From Sphingomonas endophytica (GTDB lineage: Bacteria; Pseudomonadota; Alphaproteobacteria; Sphingomonadales; Sphingomonadaceae): a DNA stretch of 64,000 nt. Under the pieces are notes generated by a model. It was not told the DNA's origin, did no database searches, and was given only the letters and a program-made list of their open reading frames with translations. Positions 18,500 through 26,983 of this stretch are shown in pieces. Each line of letters opens with the position of its first letter. Within the stretch, counting starts at the first letter, position 1. The DNA is taken from positions 33,694 through 97,693 of the forward strand of contig NZ_LDTB01000014.1 of the NCBI RefSeq assembly GCF_001476895.1. Direction: 5' to 3'. Both the position numbers and the translations under genes were made by a program.

Positions 18500-21247
18500 A
18501 TGAAGCGGATCGTGCGGCAGCAGGTGGCGATGACGGCAATCGCGTTGGGCTTGTTGTCTCTGCCGCTCGCGGCGACCGCGCAGGTTACGCCAGCGGACGG
18601 CGACCCGTCCGCCACCGCCGCGGCCGACGCCCCGGCGGAGGTCGTCGTCACCGGCACGCGCATCCCGCTGGCCGGCCTGACCTCCAGCAGCCCGGTGGTT
18701 TCGACCGGCGAGCAGCAGATCCGCCTGCAATCCGCGCTGACCATCGAGGATTTCTCGACCAAGCTGCCGCAACTGTCGGGCGGCGTGCGTCAGGGATCGC
18801 AGGGCAGCGACGCCTTCGGCGCGCAGGTGCTGGAACTGCGCAACTTCGGGCAGAGCCGCTCACTGGTATTGATCGACGGCACCCGTGCCGCGCCGTTCAG
18901 CTTCCGCAACTCGGTGGACGTCAACGCCATCCCCGCCTCGCTGATCAAGCGCACCGACGTGCTGACCGGCGGCGCGGCGGCGGTCTATGGCGCGGATGCG
19001 GTCGCGGGCGTCGTCAACTTCATCCTCAACGACGATTACGAGGGGGTGCGGGCGACCGCGACCAGCCGCCTGTCGGTGCGCGGCGGCGCGCAATATGGCG
19101 GATCGCTGCTGATGGGGGCCGGGGTCGGCGAGCGCGGGCATATCGTGCTGGCCGCCGACTATACGCAGCGCGACCTGATCCGCGCGCGGCAGCGCGACTG
19201 GGCGGCGACGCCGACCCAGACCATTCCCAGCATCGGCGGCGTGTTCACCGACGTGGCCAGCGGTCGGCGCTTCGGCTTCGGCGACGACGGGACGTTCTCG
19301 CTGACGCCCGCCACGACCTCCAATCTGTCAGGCCGCTATCCGCTGATCTCGCCGTTGAAGCGCATCAACGTTGCCGCGCTCTACAAATATGCGCTCGCAC
19401 CGCAGATCGAACTGTACGGCCGCGCGATGTATACCAATGCGCGGACGGAGGAGACCGGTACGCCCGGCGCCACCCCGGCGTCGGTCAGCCGCACGGTCGG
19501 GATCGCGCAGAACAATCCCTTCCTGACCGATGCGATCCGCAGCCGGCTCACGTTCGTCAACGGCGTCGCGCAGGTGAACGTTGTGCGCTCGCTCGGCGAG
19601 CTGGGCCTCGTCACCTATCATACCGAGCGCGACACGTTCCAGTTCCAGAGCGGGCTGCGCGGTGCGCTCACCGGCGCGACCCGCTGGAACATCTATGCGC
19701 AATATGGTCGCTCGACCGAGGGCACGCGGATCACCGGCGACGGGCTGGTGGCCAATGCGGCGGGCGCCAACAATTTCGGCGCGATCGTCAACACGGTCGA
19801 CATCTTCGGCCCCGATCGGCCGGGCCTCGCCGCCGCGCTGGGCAGCCCGATCAACGGCTTCGACCGCAAGCGCGATCAGTTCGTCGCGGCCGGCACGATC
19901 AGCGGGACGCTGGAGGAACTGTTCTCGCTGCCCGCCGGTCCGATCGGCTTCGCCACCGGGCTGGAGTATCGCCGCGAAACCGCCAGCATCGGCCAGGATA
20001 CCGCGCTGCTGACGGGCAACACCTATCGTCAGGGGGTGCAGGCGGCGTACAGCGGGTCGTTCGACGTGCTGGAATGGTACGGCGAAATGCTGGTGCCGGT
20101 GCTGCGCGACCTGCCGCTGATCCGCAAGCTCGACGTCGGCGGCGCGTATCGCCTGTCCGACTATAATCTGTTCGGGCGGCATGGCACGTGGAAGGTGGAG
20201 GGCAATTGGGAGGTCGCGCGCGACCTGCGGCTGCGCGGCACCTACCAGCGGGTGCTGCGTACGCCCAACTTCGGCGAGTTCGCGGCGACCACCTCGTCGC
20301 TGCCGTTCAGCAACCTCGTCACCGTCGACCGGCTGCGGCCGCGCTACGCCGGCGACCCGTGCGTTCTGGGCACCGGCGACGCCGCGCAATGCGCGCGCTT
20401 CGGCGCGCCGGCGGCGGGGTCCACGGATTCCAGGTCGGCCAACTATTTGACCGGAAATTACTATTACGGCGGCAACCCCGACATCAAGCCGGAGACGGGC
20501 TATACCACCACGGCGGGCGCGGTGTTCACGCCGACCTTCGTGCCCGGCCTGACCGCGACGGTCGACTGGTACGAGCTGGACCTGCGCGGCGCGGTGGGCG
20601 TGATCCAGCCGGTCGCGGCGATCACCAGCTGCTACATCACCAACCCGACCGCCGGGAACCCGCTCTGCGGACTGGTGACGCGCAACCCCGGTACGGGCAC
20701 GTTCCGCGATGCGTTCGTCAACAACCAGAATCTCGGCCGGCTGCTCCAGCGCGGGTTCGACATCGGCGCCAGCTACACGCTGCGCGGCGACTGGCTGCCC
20801 GGCAGGGGGCTGCGCGCCAGCTATCAGGGCAACATCGTCACCTCCTACCTGATCCAGGCCAATCCGACCGTCTCGGCGGTGCAGTGCAAGGGGACGTTCG
20901 GCGCGACCTGTTCCAGCGACGGGACCACGCTGGTCCAGCCCGATTACCGCCACACCGCCGGTCTCGGCCTGCTGCTGGATCGCGGCGTGATCCAGTTCGA
21001 CTGGCAGCGGATCGGCCGCGTGACGTCGAGCACCCCCGGATCGACCGAGACGCTGCCGGCGCAGGACACGTTCGACCTGTCGGCATCCTACGACTTCACC
21101 GATCGCGTCACGATGAGCGCGGGCATCTACAACATGTTCGACAGGACGCCGCCGCGCGTGTCGAGCGGCGGGATCTTCAACACCTTCCCCGACACCTATG
21201 ACATACTCGGGCGGACGATCGGCCTGTCGCTGACGACGCGCCTGTAA
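18500..21247 (+). CDS. TonB-dependent outer-membrane receptor
   Basis: The 915-residue protein starts with a signal peptide (ALGLLSLPLAATAQ), then the plug opening 'EVVVTGTRIPLAGL'. Plug motifs follow: 'VDVNAIPASLIKRTDVLTGG' and AAVYGADAVAGVVNFIL. A long 22-strand-type beta barrel ends 'DILGRTIGLSLTTRL'. Such receptors import oligosaccharides or other large ligands using TonB energy. The ATG at 18500 follows an AGGGGG site. It heads an operon with a symporter, murQ and a GntR regulator. The ligand is therefore probably a peptidoglycan sugar or muropeptide, which is inference from context. Confidence 0.93.
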   Translation: MKRIVRQQVAMTAIALGLLSLPLAATAQVTPADGDPSATAAADAPAEVVVTGTRIPLAGLTSSSPVVSTGEQQIRLQSALTIEDFSTKLPQLSGGVRQGSQGSDAFGAQVLELRNFGQSRSLVLIDGTRAAPFSFRNSVDVNAIPASLIKRTDVLTGGAAAVYGADAVAGVVNFILNDDYEGVRATATSRLSVRGGAQYGGSLLMGAGVGERGHIVLAADYTQRDLIRARQRDWAATPTQTIPSIGGVFTDVASGRRFGFGDDGTFSLTPATTSNLSGRYPLISPLKRINVAALYKYALAPQIELYGRAMYTNARTEETGTPGATPASVSRTVGIAQNNPFLTDAIRSRLTFVNGVAQVNVVRSLGELGLVTYHTERDTFQFQSGLRGALTGATRWNIYAQYGRSTEGTRITGDGLVANAAGANNFGAIVNTVDIFGPDRPGLAAALGSPINGFDRKRDQFVAAGTISGTLEELFSLPAGPIGFATGLEYRRETASIGQDTALLTGNTYRQGVQAAYSGSFDVLEWYGEMLVPVLRDLPLIRKLDVGGAYRLSDYNLFGRHGTWKVEGNWEVARDLRLRGTYQRVLRTPNFGEFAATTSSLPFSNLVTVDRLRPRYAGDPCVLGTGDAAQCARFGAPAAGSTDSRSANYLTGNYYYGGNPDIKPETGYTTTAGAVFTPTFVPGLTATVDWYELDLRGAVGVIQPVAAITSCYITNPTAGNPLCGLVTRNPGTGTFRDAFVNNQNLGRLLQRGFDIGASYTLRGDWLPGRGLRASYQGNIVTSYLIQANPTVSAVQCKGTFGATCSSDGTTLVQPDYRHTAGLGLLLDRGVIQFDWQRIGRVTSSTPGSTETLPAQDTFDLSASYDFTDRVTMSAGIYNMFDRTPPRVSSGGIFNTFPDTYDILGRTIGLSLTTRL

Positions 21248-21252
21248 GCGCC

Positions 21253-22803
21253 GTGGCGATACCGTTCGTCCTTGCCGACTGGCTGGTGATCGCGGCCTAT
21301 CTGCTGCTGTTGGTGGCGGGCGGCTGGATCTTCACGCCGCGCGGCACCGCCTCCGCGCGCGATTACTTTCTGGCCGGCGGCAACGTGCCGGCGTGGCTGG
21401 CGGCGATCTCGGTCCTGTCCGCCACGCAGTCCGCCGCCACCTTTCTGGGCGGGCCGGATTATGGCTTCCACGGCGACCTGACCTATCTGGGCGGCAATAT
21501 CGCCGGGCTGATCGGTGCGGTATTCGTCGCGCATGTCATGATCCCGCGCTTCTACGCGATGCGCGCGACGACCGCCTATGAGCTGCTGACGTTGCGCTTC
21601 AGCCCGCGGGCGACGCGCTGGGCCGGGGGCATGTTCCTGATCGGGCGCGTGCTGGCGGGCGGTGCGCGCGTCTATCTGGCCGCGATCGCGCTGGCGATGG
21701 TGATCGCGGGGGGCGTGAGCGCGGGCAGCATCATGGTTGCGGCGGCGCTGCTGGTGATCGCCAGCGTGCTGTTCACCTTCGTCGGCGGGCTAAAGTCGGT
21801 GCTCTGGAACGACCTGATGCAGTTCATCGTCTATCTCGGCTCGGCGATCGCGGTGCTGCTGTTCCTGCGCTGGTCGATCCCGGCGTCCACTGCCGAGATC
21901 GTCCGCGCGCTGGCGAACGCGCCGGGCGGGGTCGACAAGCTGCGGCTGTTCGACTGGTCGACCGATCTCTCCCGGCCGTTCTCGATGCTGGCGATCGTGA
22001 CCGGGCTGACGTTGCTCTACATCGCCAATGCCGGGATGGATCAGGACACCACGCAGCGACTGCTGTCGTGCCGCGATGCGCGGACCGGCGCACGCGGCCT
22101 GTACCTGTCGGTGCTGGCGACGGTGCCGGCGGTGGGCATCTTCATCGTCATCGGATTGCTGCTGCACGTCTTCTACCAGCGCCCCGAGCTGATGGGCGGC
22201 GCCGCGGCGACGGCGGGTGTGCAATTCGGGGGAGAGAAGATCAGCATCTTCATGCATTACATCCTGACCGAATTGCCGGGCGGGCTGCGTGGACTGGTGA
22301 CGGTCGGTATCTGCGCGGCGGCGGTCGCCACCACCAATTCGGCGCTCAACGCCATGTCGTCGGTGCTGGTGCAGGATTTCTACCGCCCTTGGCGCGTCGC
22401 GCGCGGGCCGGTCCCGGAGGCGCATTTCGTCCAGGCGGGGCGCGCCGGGATGGGCGTGATCGGCGCGGCGATGCTCGCGATGGCGGTCGCCTCCTATTAC
22501 TGGCAGCGGCACAGCGACATGGGGCTGCTGGAGTTCGCGTTGCAGGTGATGGTGTTCACCTATGCCGGGCTGCTCGGCGTCTATTTCACCGCGCTGTTCA
22601 CCACGCGCGGCACGACCGCGTCGGTCATCGCCGCGCTGCTGACCGGCTTCCTCACGATCGTGCTGCTCCAGCCGGCGATCGCGCGCGGGCTGGGGTTGCC
22701 GGGGGCGCTCACCGCGCTGTCGTTCCCGTTCCAGCTCTGCATCGGCGCGGCAGTCGCCTTTCTGGTGTGCGCCGCCCCGCGCGGCGGTGTCGCCAGAACC
22801 TAA
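21253..22803 (+). CDS. Sodium:solute symporter (SSS family)
   Basis: The 516-residue membrane protein has the 13-14 hydrophobic segments of the SSS family. Typical sequence includes an N-terminal helix with 'DYFLAGGNVPAWLAAISVLS' and 'ATFLGGPDYGF', then 'VGGLKSVLWNDLMQF' and 'GICAAAVATTNSALNAMSS' with 'VQDFYRPW'. It should import a small solute with sodium across the inner membrane. It starts with GTG five bases after the TonB receptor stop and is followed 24 bp later by murQ. It is a good candidate for the MurNAc or amino-sugar importer of this locus; the substrate is inferred from position only. Confidence 0.9.
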   Translation: MAIPFVLADWLVIAAYLLLLVAGGWIFTPRGTASARDYFLAGGNVPAWLAAISVLSATQSAATFLGGPDYGFHGDLTYLGGNIAGLIGAVFVAHVMIPRFYAMRATTAYELLTLRFSPRATRWAGGMFLIGRVLAGGARVYLAAIALAMVIAGGVSAGSIMVAAALLVIASVLFTFVGGLKSVLWNDLMQFIVYLGSAIAVLLFLRWSIPASTAEIVRALANAPGGVDKLRLFDWSTDLSRPFSMLAIVTGLTLLYIANAGMDQDTTQRLLSCRDARTGARGLYLSVLATVPAVGIFIVIGLLLHVFYQRPELMGGAAATAGVQFGGEKISIFMHYILTELPGGLRGLVTVGICAAAVATTNSALNAMSSVLVQDFYRPWRVARGPVPEAHFVQAGRAGMGVIGAAMLAMAVASYYWQRHSDMGLLEFALQVMVFTYAGLLGVYFTALFTTRGTTASVIAALLTGFLTIVLLQPAIARGLGLPGALTALSFPFQLCIGAAVAFLVCAAPRGGVART

Positions 22804-22827
22804 TCTCTTTCGGGCAGGAAGGACGCC

Positions 22828-23715
22828 ATGAACACCGAATCGCTCGATCCCCGCTACGTCGATCTGGATCGCTGGCCGACACGCCAGGCGGTCGAGGCGA
22901 TGCTGGAAGGCCAGATGGCCGCCATCGCCGCGCTCTATTCGCAGACGGCGGCGATCGCCGCCGCGGCGGAGGCGGCGGCGGTGCGGCTGGGCGAGCGCGG
23001 GCGGCTGATCTTCGTCGGGGCGGGCACGTCGGGGCGGCTGGTCGTGCAGGACGGCAGCGAACTCTACCCCACCTTCAACTGGCCGCCGGAGCGGACGCTG
23101 TTTCTGATGGCCGGCGGGCTGGAGGCGCTGACGCAGGCGCGGGAGGGGGCCGAGGACGATGCCGCAGCCGGTGCGGCGGCGATCGCCGCCGCCGAGGTCG
23201 GGGCCGACGACGTGGTGATCGGTGCCGCCGCCAGCGGTCGCACGCCCTATACCGTCGCGGCGATCGACACCGCGCGGGCGCGCGGCGCGCTGACCATCGC
23301 GATCGTCAACAATCCCGACACCGTGCTGGCCGCGGCGGCGGATCATCCGATCGAGGCCGTGACCGGGAGCGAGGTGCTGGCCGGGTCGACGCGGATGAAG
23401 GCGGGCACCGCGCAGAAGGCGGCGCTCAACCTGCTCTCGACGACGATCATGCTGCGGCTCGACCGGGTCTACGACGGGCGGATGGTGACGATGCGCATCT
23501 CCAACGCCAAGCTGCTGAACCGCGCGCGGCGTATGGTGCGGGATCTGTCCGGCGCGGCCGAGGAGGACGCCGCACACGCGCTCGACGCGGCGGGCGGCGA
23601 TATCCGGCTGGGCGTGATCGTGGCGCGCGGCGTGGCGATGGAGGATGCGCGCGCGCTGCTGGAGGCGCATCACGGCAATCTGCGCGCGGCGCTTGCGGCA
23701 TCGGGGCAGCCATGA
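22828..23715 (+). CDS. murQ: N-acetylmuramic acid 6-phosphate etherase
   Basis: The 295-residue SIS-fold enzyme matches MurQ: 'LDRWPTRQAVEAMLEGQ', the sugar-phosphate loop 'FVGAGTSGRLVVQDGSE' and a second loop 'IGAAASGRTPYT'. Later motifs are 'NNPDTVLAAAADHPIEA' and 'GSEVLAGSTRMKAGTAQK'. Glutamates E78 (DGSELYPT) and E109 (EGAEDD) align with the catalytic E83 and E114 of E. coli MurQ. It cleaves MurNAc-6-phosphate to GlcNAc-6-phosphate and D-lactate in the cytoplasm. It is the key marker that this region handles peptidoglycan sugars. A GGCAGGAAGGA site precedes the ATG, and the stop overlaps the start of the GntR gene (ATGA). Confidence 0.95.
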   Translation: MNTESLDPRYVDLDRWPTRQAVEAMLEGQMAAIAALYSQTAAIAAAAEAAAVRLGERGRLIFVGAGTSGRLVVQDGSELYPTFNWPPERTLFLMAGGLEALTQAREGAEDDAAAGAAAIAAAEVGADDVVIGAAASGRTPYTVAAIDTARARGALTIAIVNNPDTVLAAAADHPIEAVTGSEVLAGSTRMKAGTAQKAALNLLSTTIMLRLDRVYDGRMVTMRISNAKLLNRARRMVRDLSGAAEEDAAHALDAAGGDIRLGVIVARGVAMEDARALLEAHHGNLRAALAASGQP

Positions 23716-24458
23716 CGCTGCGCGACATCGCCTGGACGCGGGAAGAGGACGGCGGTACCCCGCTCTACATGCAGCTGGCGCGCAGCCTGCGCGATCATAT
23801 CGAAGGCGGCGCGATCGGCCCGGGCGGGCTGTTGCCGTCCGAACGCGAGCTGAGCGAGCTGGCCGGCCTGTCGCGGGTCACGGTGCGGCGCGGGATCCGG
23901 CAGTTGATCGAGGAAGGCGTGCTCGTCAGCCGGCAGGGGGCGGGTACGTATGTCGCGCGGCGGATCGAAACGCCCGGCGCGAGGCTGAGCAGCTTCAGCG
24001 ACGACGCGCGGTCGCGCGGCGAGCGTCCGGGCGTGGTGTGGATCTCGCGCGCCTATGCGCAGCCGACCGAGGAGGAAGCGGTGGCGCTGGATATTTCCAC
24101 GACGACGCGCGTCGCGCGGCTGGGGCGGGTGCGGCTGGCCGGGGATGAACCGCTGGCCATCGAACATGCCGTGGTGCCGGCGGAGTTCCTGCCCGATCTC
24201 GCGAGGTTGGCGGACTCGCTGTACGAGGCGTTGCAGGCGAACGGGCACGGGCCGGTATCGGGGACGCAGCGCATCCGTGCGTCGCTGGCGACGCCGACCG
24301 AGGCCGGCATCCTGTCGATCGGGCATAATGCGGAGGTGTTGCGGATCGAACGCCGCACGCTGAACCATACCGGGCGGGTCGTGGAGTTCACGCGCTCCGT
24401 CTATCGCGGCGATCGCTATGAGTTCGTGACCGACCTGACCGGCGGCCACGACCTCTGA
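23712..24458 (+). CDS. GntR/HutC-family transcription regulator
   Basis: The 248-residue protein has an N-terminal winged helix (PLYMQLARSLRDHI, 'LPSERELSELAGLSRVTVRR', QGAGTYV) and a C-terminal UTRA ligand domain from about 95 on ('LGRVRLAGDEPLAIEHAVVP', 'RTLNHTGRVVEFTRSVYRGD'). This is the NagR/DasR/YvoA type that often binds amino-sugar phosphates. It is translationally coupled to murQ and is the likely repressor of the locus, perhaps sensing GlcNAc-6-P or MurNAc-6-P. E. coli murQ is instead controlled by an RpiR-type MurR, so this is a different control scheme. Its stop is nine bases from the stop of the convergent kinase gene. Confidence 0.9.
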   Translation: MTLRDIAWTREEDGGTPLYMQLARSLRDHIEGGAIGPGGLLPSERELSELAGLSRVTVRRGIRQLIEEGVLVSRQGAGTYVARRIETPGARLSSFSDDARSRGERPGVVWISRAYAQPTEEEAVALDISTTTRVARLGRVRLAGDEPLAIEHAVVPAEFLPDLARLADSLYEALQANGHGPVSGTQRIRASLATPTEAGILSIGHNAEVLRIERRTLNHTGRVVEFTRSVYRGDRYEFVTDLTGGHDL

Positions 24459-24467
24459 CGCGCGGCG

Positions 24468-25346
24468 CTAGACCGGTGCGGAGACGTTCAGCCCGGCCAG
24501 CATCAGCGCGCCCGACAGCGCGTCGCCCCGCGGATCGATCAGGCGCGCCACGGTGCGCTCGCGCAGCCATGGGCGCAGCCGGGGGGCGAGGCCGCCCATC
24601 AGCGCGCAATTGGGGGCGCCGCGTTCGAAGATCGTCTCGATGAAGCGTTCGACGTGCTGCGCGGCGTCCTCGACGATCGAGCGGGCGATGGCGTCGCCGG
24701 CATCGGCGTGATCCATGACCAGCGGCGCGATCGCGGCATAGTCGCGCGGGCTCGCCTGATCCATCCACGCGATGGCGCGCGGGATGGCATGGCCGAAGCG
24801 ATCCGACACGGCCAGGCTGAGCGGCGTGCGCGCGGTCCGCCCGTCGAGCGCGCGCAGCGCGTGGCGCACCGCCGACAGGCCCAGCGCCGCGCCGCTGCCC
24901 TCGTCCGAAATCGGGAAGCCATAGCCGCCGATCGCGAAATCGACGCCGCCGACGCGGACCTGCGCGATGCTGCCCGTGCCGAGGATCAGGATCGCGCCGT
25001 CGCGGCCGCCATGCGCACCGAGGTTGGCGATCACCGAGTCGGTGGCATAGGCGACCGAGGCGAAGGGAAAGTCGGTCGCGGCCAGCCCCTCCCGCACCCC
25101 GATGCGCGAGATGCCCGCGATCCCCATCCCGACATGGGTGCGGGTCAGCACTTCCGGGTCCAGCCGCGCATCGGCGAGGGCGAGTGCGATGGCCTCGTCC
25201 AGCGTCGCGCGCAGCGCCTCGGTGCCGATCCGCGCATTGGCGGGGCCGGTCAGGCCCGTGCCCAGCACGATGCCCGCCGCATCGGTCAGGCGGGCGCGGC
25301 AATGGCTGCCGCCGGCGTCGATGCCGAGGTAATAGGATTGCGTCAT
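24468..25346 (-). CDS. BadF/BcrA-type ATPase-fold amino-sugar kinase (NagK/MurK-like)
   Basis: The 292-residue protein has the ASKHA fold: phosphate-1 loop GIDAGGSHCRARL (8-20), 'LGTGLTGPANARIG', 'THVGMGIAGISR', 'AYATDSVIANLGAHGG', 'LILGTGSIAQV', 'GGYGFPISDEGSG' and 'CALMGGLAPRL'. Family members include mammalian-type GlcNAc kinase and the clostridial MurNAc/GlcNAc 6-kinase MurK. By context it probably phosphorylates MurNAc and/or GlcNAc at C6 and so makes the MurQ substrate. Start at 25346 is supported by AAGGAG five bases upstream; the longer frame is arginine-rich and not family-like. It diverges from the MFS permease gene. Confidence 0.87.
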   Translation of the reverse strand: MTQSYYLGIDAGGSHCRARLTDAAGIVLGTGLTGPANARIGTEALRATLDEAIALALADARLDPEVLTRTHVGMGIAGISRIGVREGLAATDFPFASVAYATDSVIANLGAHGGRDGAILILGTGSIAQVRVGGVDFAIGGYGFPISDEGSGAALGLSAVRHALRALDGRTARTPLSLAVSDRFGHAIPRAIAWMDQASPRDYAAIAPLVMDHADAGDAIARSIVEDAAQHVERFIETIFERGAPNCALMGGLAPRLRPWLRERTVARLIDPRGDALSGALMLAGLNVSAPV

Positions 25347-25462
25347 CACGGCTCCTTTGCCTCGCCCCGTTCCGGCGAACCTATAGCATGTGAAGCCCCT
25401 GCCATAACGTGCACGCATCGCGCGCGCTTGACGCCTGCGGTGCATCCGCCGACGCTGGCGAT

Positions 25463-26983
25463 ATGTCGAATGCCGCCGCCGCTTCCGCCCAGGCTTCCCC
25501 GCGCACCCCGGTCGCGGCGATCCGCGACCGGCGCGGCATGGCGCTGTACGGCCTGCTCGGCTTCTCCGCCGGTCTGCCGTTCTACATGTTCTCGACGGTG
25601 CTGGCGTTGCGGCTGCAGGCGCATGGCGTCGCGCTGGCGGTCATCGGCTTCTTCGCCTGGGTGCAGTTGCTGCCGACGTTCAAGTTCGTCTGGGCGCCGT
25701 TGCTCGATCGCTACGACATTCCCGGCTTCGCGCGCTTCTGGGGGAAGCGGCGCGGATGGATCATGCTGGCGCAGCTCGGCATCGTCTCGGCCACCGCCGC
25801 GATGGCGTGGAGCGCGAACGACGCGAATCTGCCGCTGACGGCGTTGTTCGCGGTGCTGCTCGCCTTCTGGACGACGACGCTGGAGGTTGCGGCCGACGCC
25901 TGGCGCATCGAACTGTATCCGACGCAGGATGCGCAGGGGCCGATCGTCGCCGCCAATCTATGGGGCTATCGCAGCGCGATGGTCGCGGCGGGATCGGGCG
26001 CGCTGCTGCTCGCCGATGTCGGGGGGTGGAGCGTCGCCTATCTGGTGATCGCGGCCGCGGCGTTCCTGCCGTTCCCGCTGCTGGTCGCGATGGCACCGGA
26101 CCGCGCGCACGGCGGCGGGCGCGGCGTGGCGCTGGGCACCGGGCTGGTCGCCGCGGTGGTGATCCTGTCGCTGGCGGCGCTCGCGACCGCGGTGGTCGGC
26201 TGGCTGGTGCTGGGCCTGGCGGCGCGCGCGGGGATCGACGCCGACAGCAATGTGACGCCGTGGGTGCTGGGGCTGTGCATGGTGCCGTTCCTGCTGATGG
26301 CCGCCGCGCTGCCACGCATCCGTCGCGCGACACCGGGCTCGCGATTGCGGACGTCGGTGGCGCTGGGGCCGTATGTCGATTTCTTCTGGCGCTACGGCGT
26401 CGGTGCCCTGGTGCTGATGGCGTTCGTGTCGCTGTACCGCATGGGCGACGTGCTGGCGCTCAACCTGTCCAAGCCGATGATCAAGGGGCTGGGCTATAGC
26501 CTGACGCAGATCGGCCGTGCCGACAGCGTCGTCGCGCTGCTGGCCAGTATCGTCGGCGTCGGTCTGGGCGGGTGGATGGTGACGCGCTGGCGGATGGGGG
26601 TGGCGCTGGCGGTGGGGGCGCTCTTCGCCGCGCTCGGCAATTTCGGCTTCGTATGGCTGGCGCATCAGCCGGTGAGCGAGCCGCTGCTCTACGTCGCGAC
26701 CGCCGCCGACCAGTTCGGCAACGGCATGGCCGGGGCGGTGTTCGTCGTCTACCTCTCGCTGCTGGTCAACCCGCGCTATCCGGGGGCGCAATATGCGTTC
26801 CTGACCGGCTTCGCGTTCCTGTTGCCGCGACTGCTGGCCGGGGCGGGGGGGACGATGGTGGGTGCGATCGGCTATGACGGCTTCTTCCTGCTGTCGGGTG
26901 CGCTCAGCCTGGCGGTGATGCCGTTCCTGCCGGTGCTGGCGCGGATCCGGCCGCGCGCCGACGACGGGGAGGATGCCGCATGA
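25463..26983 (+). CDS. AmpG-like MFS permease
   Basis: The 506-residue membrane protein has about 12-14 hydrophobic segments. Its family features resemble AmpG muropeptide permeases: 'GLLGFSAGLPFYMFSTVLAL', 'WVQLLPTFKFVWAPLLDRYD' and 'FWGKRRGWIMLAQLG'. Others are 'RMGDVLALNLSKPMIKGLGY' and 'YPGAQYAFLTGFAFLLPRLL'. AmpG imports GlcNAc-anhydroMurNAc and its peptides across the inner membrane, which fits this locus. I chose the ATG at 25463; an ATG at 25409 is also in frame but adds sequence unlike the family, and no clear ribosome site decides. It overlaps the next hydrolase gene by four bases (ATGA). Confidence 0.87.
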   Translation: MSNAAAASAQASPRTPVAAIRDRRGMALYGLLGFSAGLPFYMFSTVLALRLQAHGVALAVIGFFAWVQLLPTFKFVWAPLLDRYDIPGFARFWGKRRGWIMLAQLGIVSATAAMAWSANDANLPLTALFAVLLAFWTTTLEVAADAWRIELYPTQDAQGPIVAANLWGYRSAMVAAGSGALLLADVGGWSVAYLVIAAAAFLPFPLLVAMAPDRAHGGGRGVALGTGLVAAVVILSLAALATAVVGWLVLGLAARAGIDADSNVTPWVLGLCMVPFLLMAAALPRIRRATPGSRLRTSVALGPYVDFFWRYGVGALVLMAFVSLYRMGDVLALNLSKPMIKGLGYSLTQIGRADSVVALLASIVGVGLGGWMVTRWRMGVALAVGALFAALGNFGFVWLAHQPVSEPLLYVATAADQFGNGMAGAVFVVYLSLLVNPRYPGAQYAFLTGFAFLLPRLLAGAGGTMVGAIGYDGFFLLSGALSLAVMPFLPVLARIRPRADDGEDAA

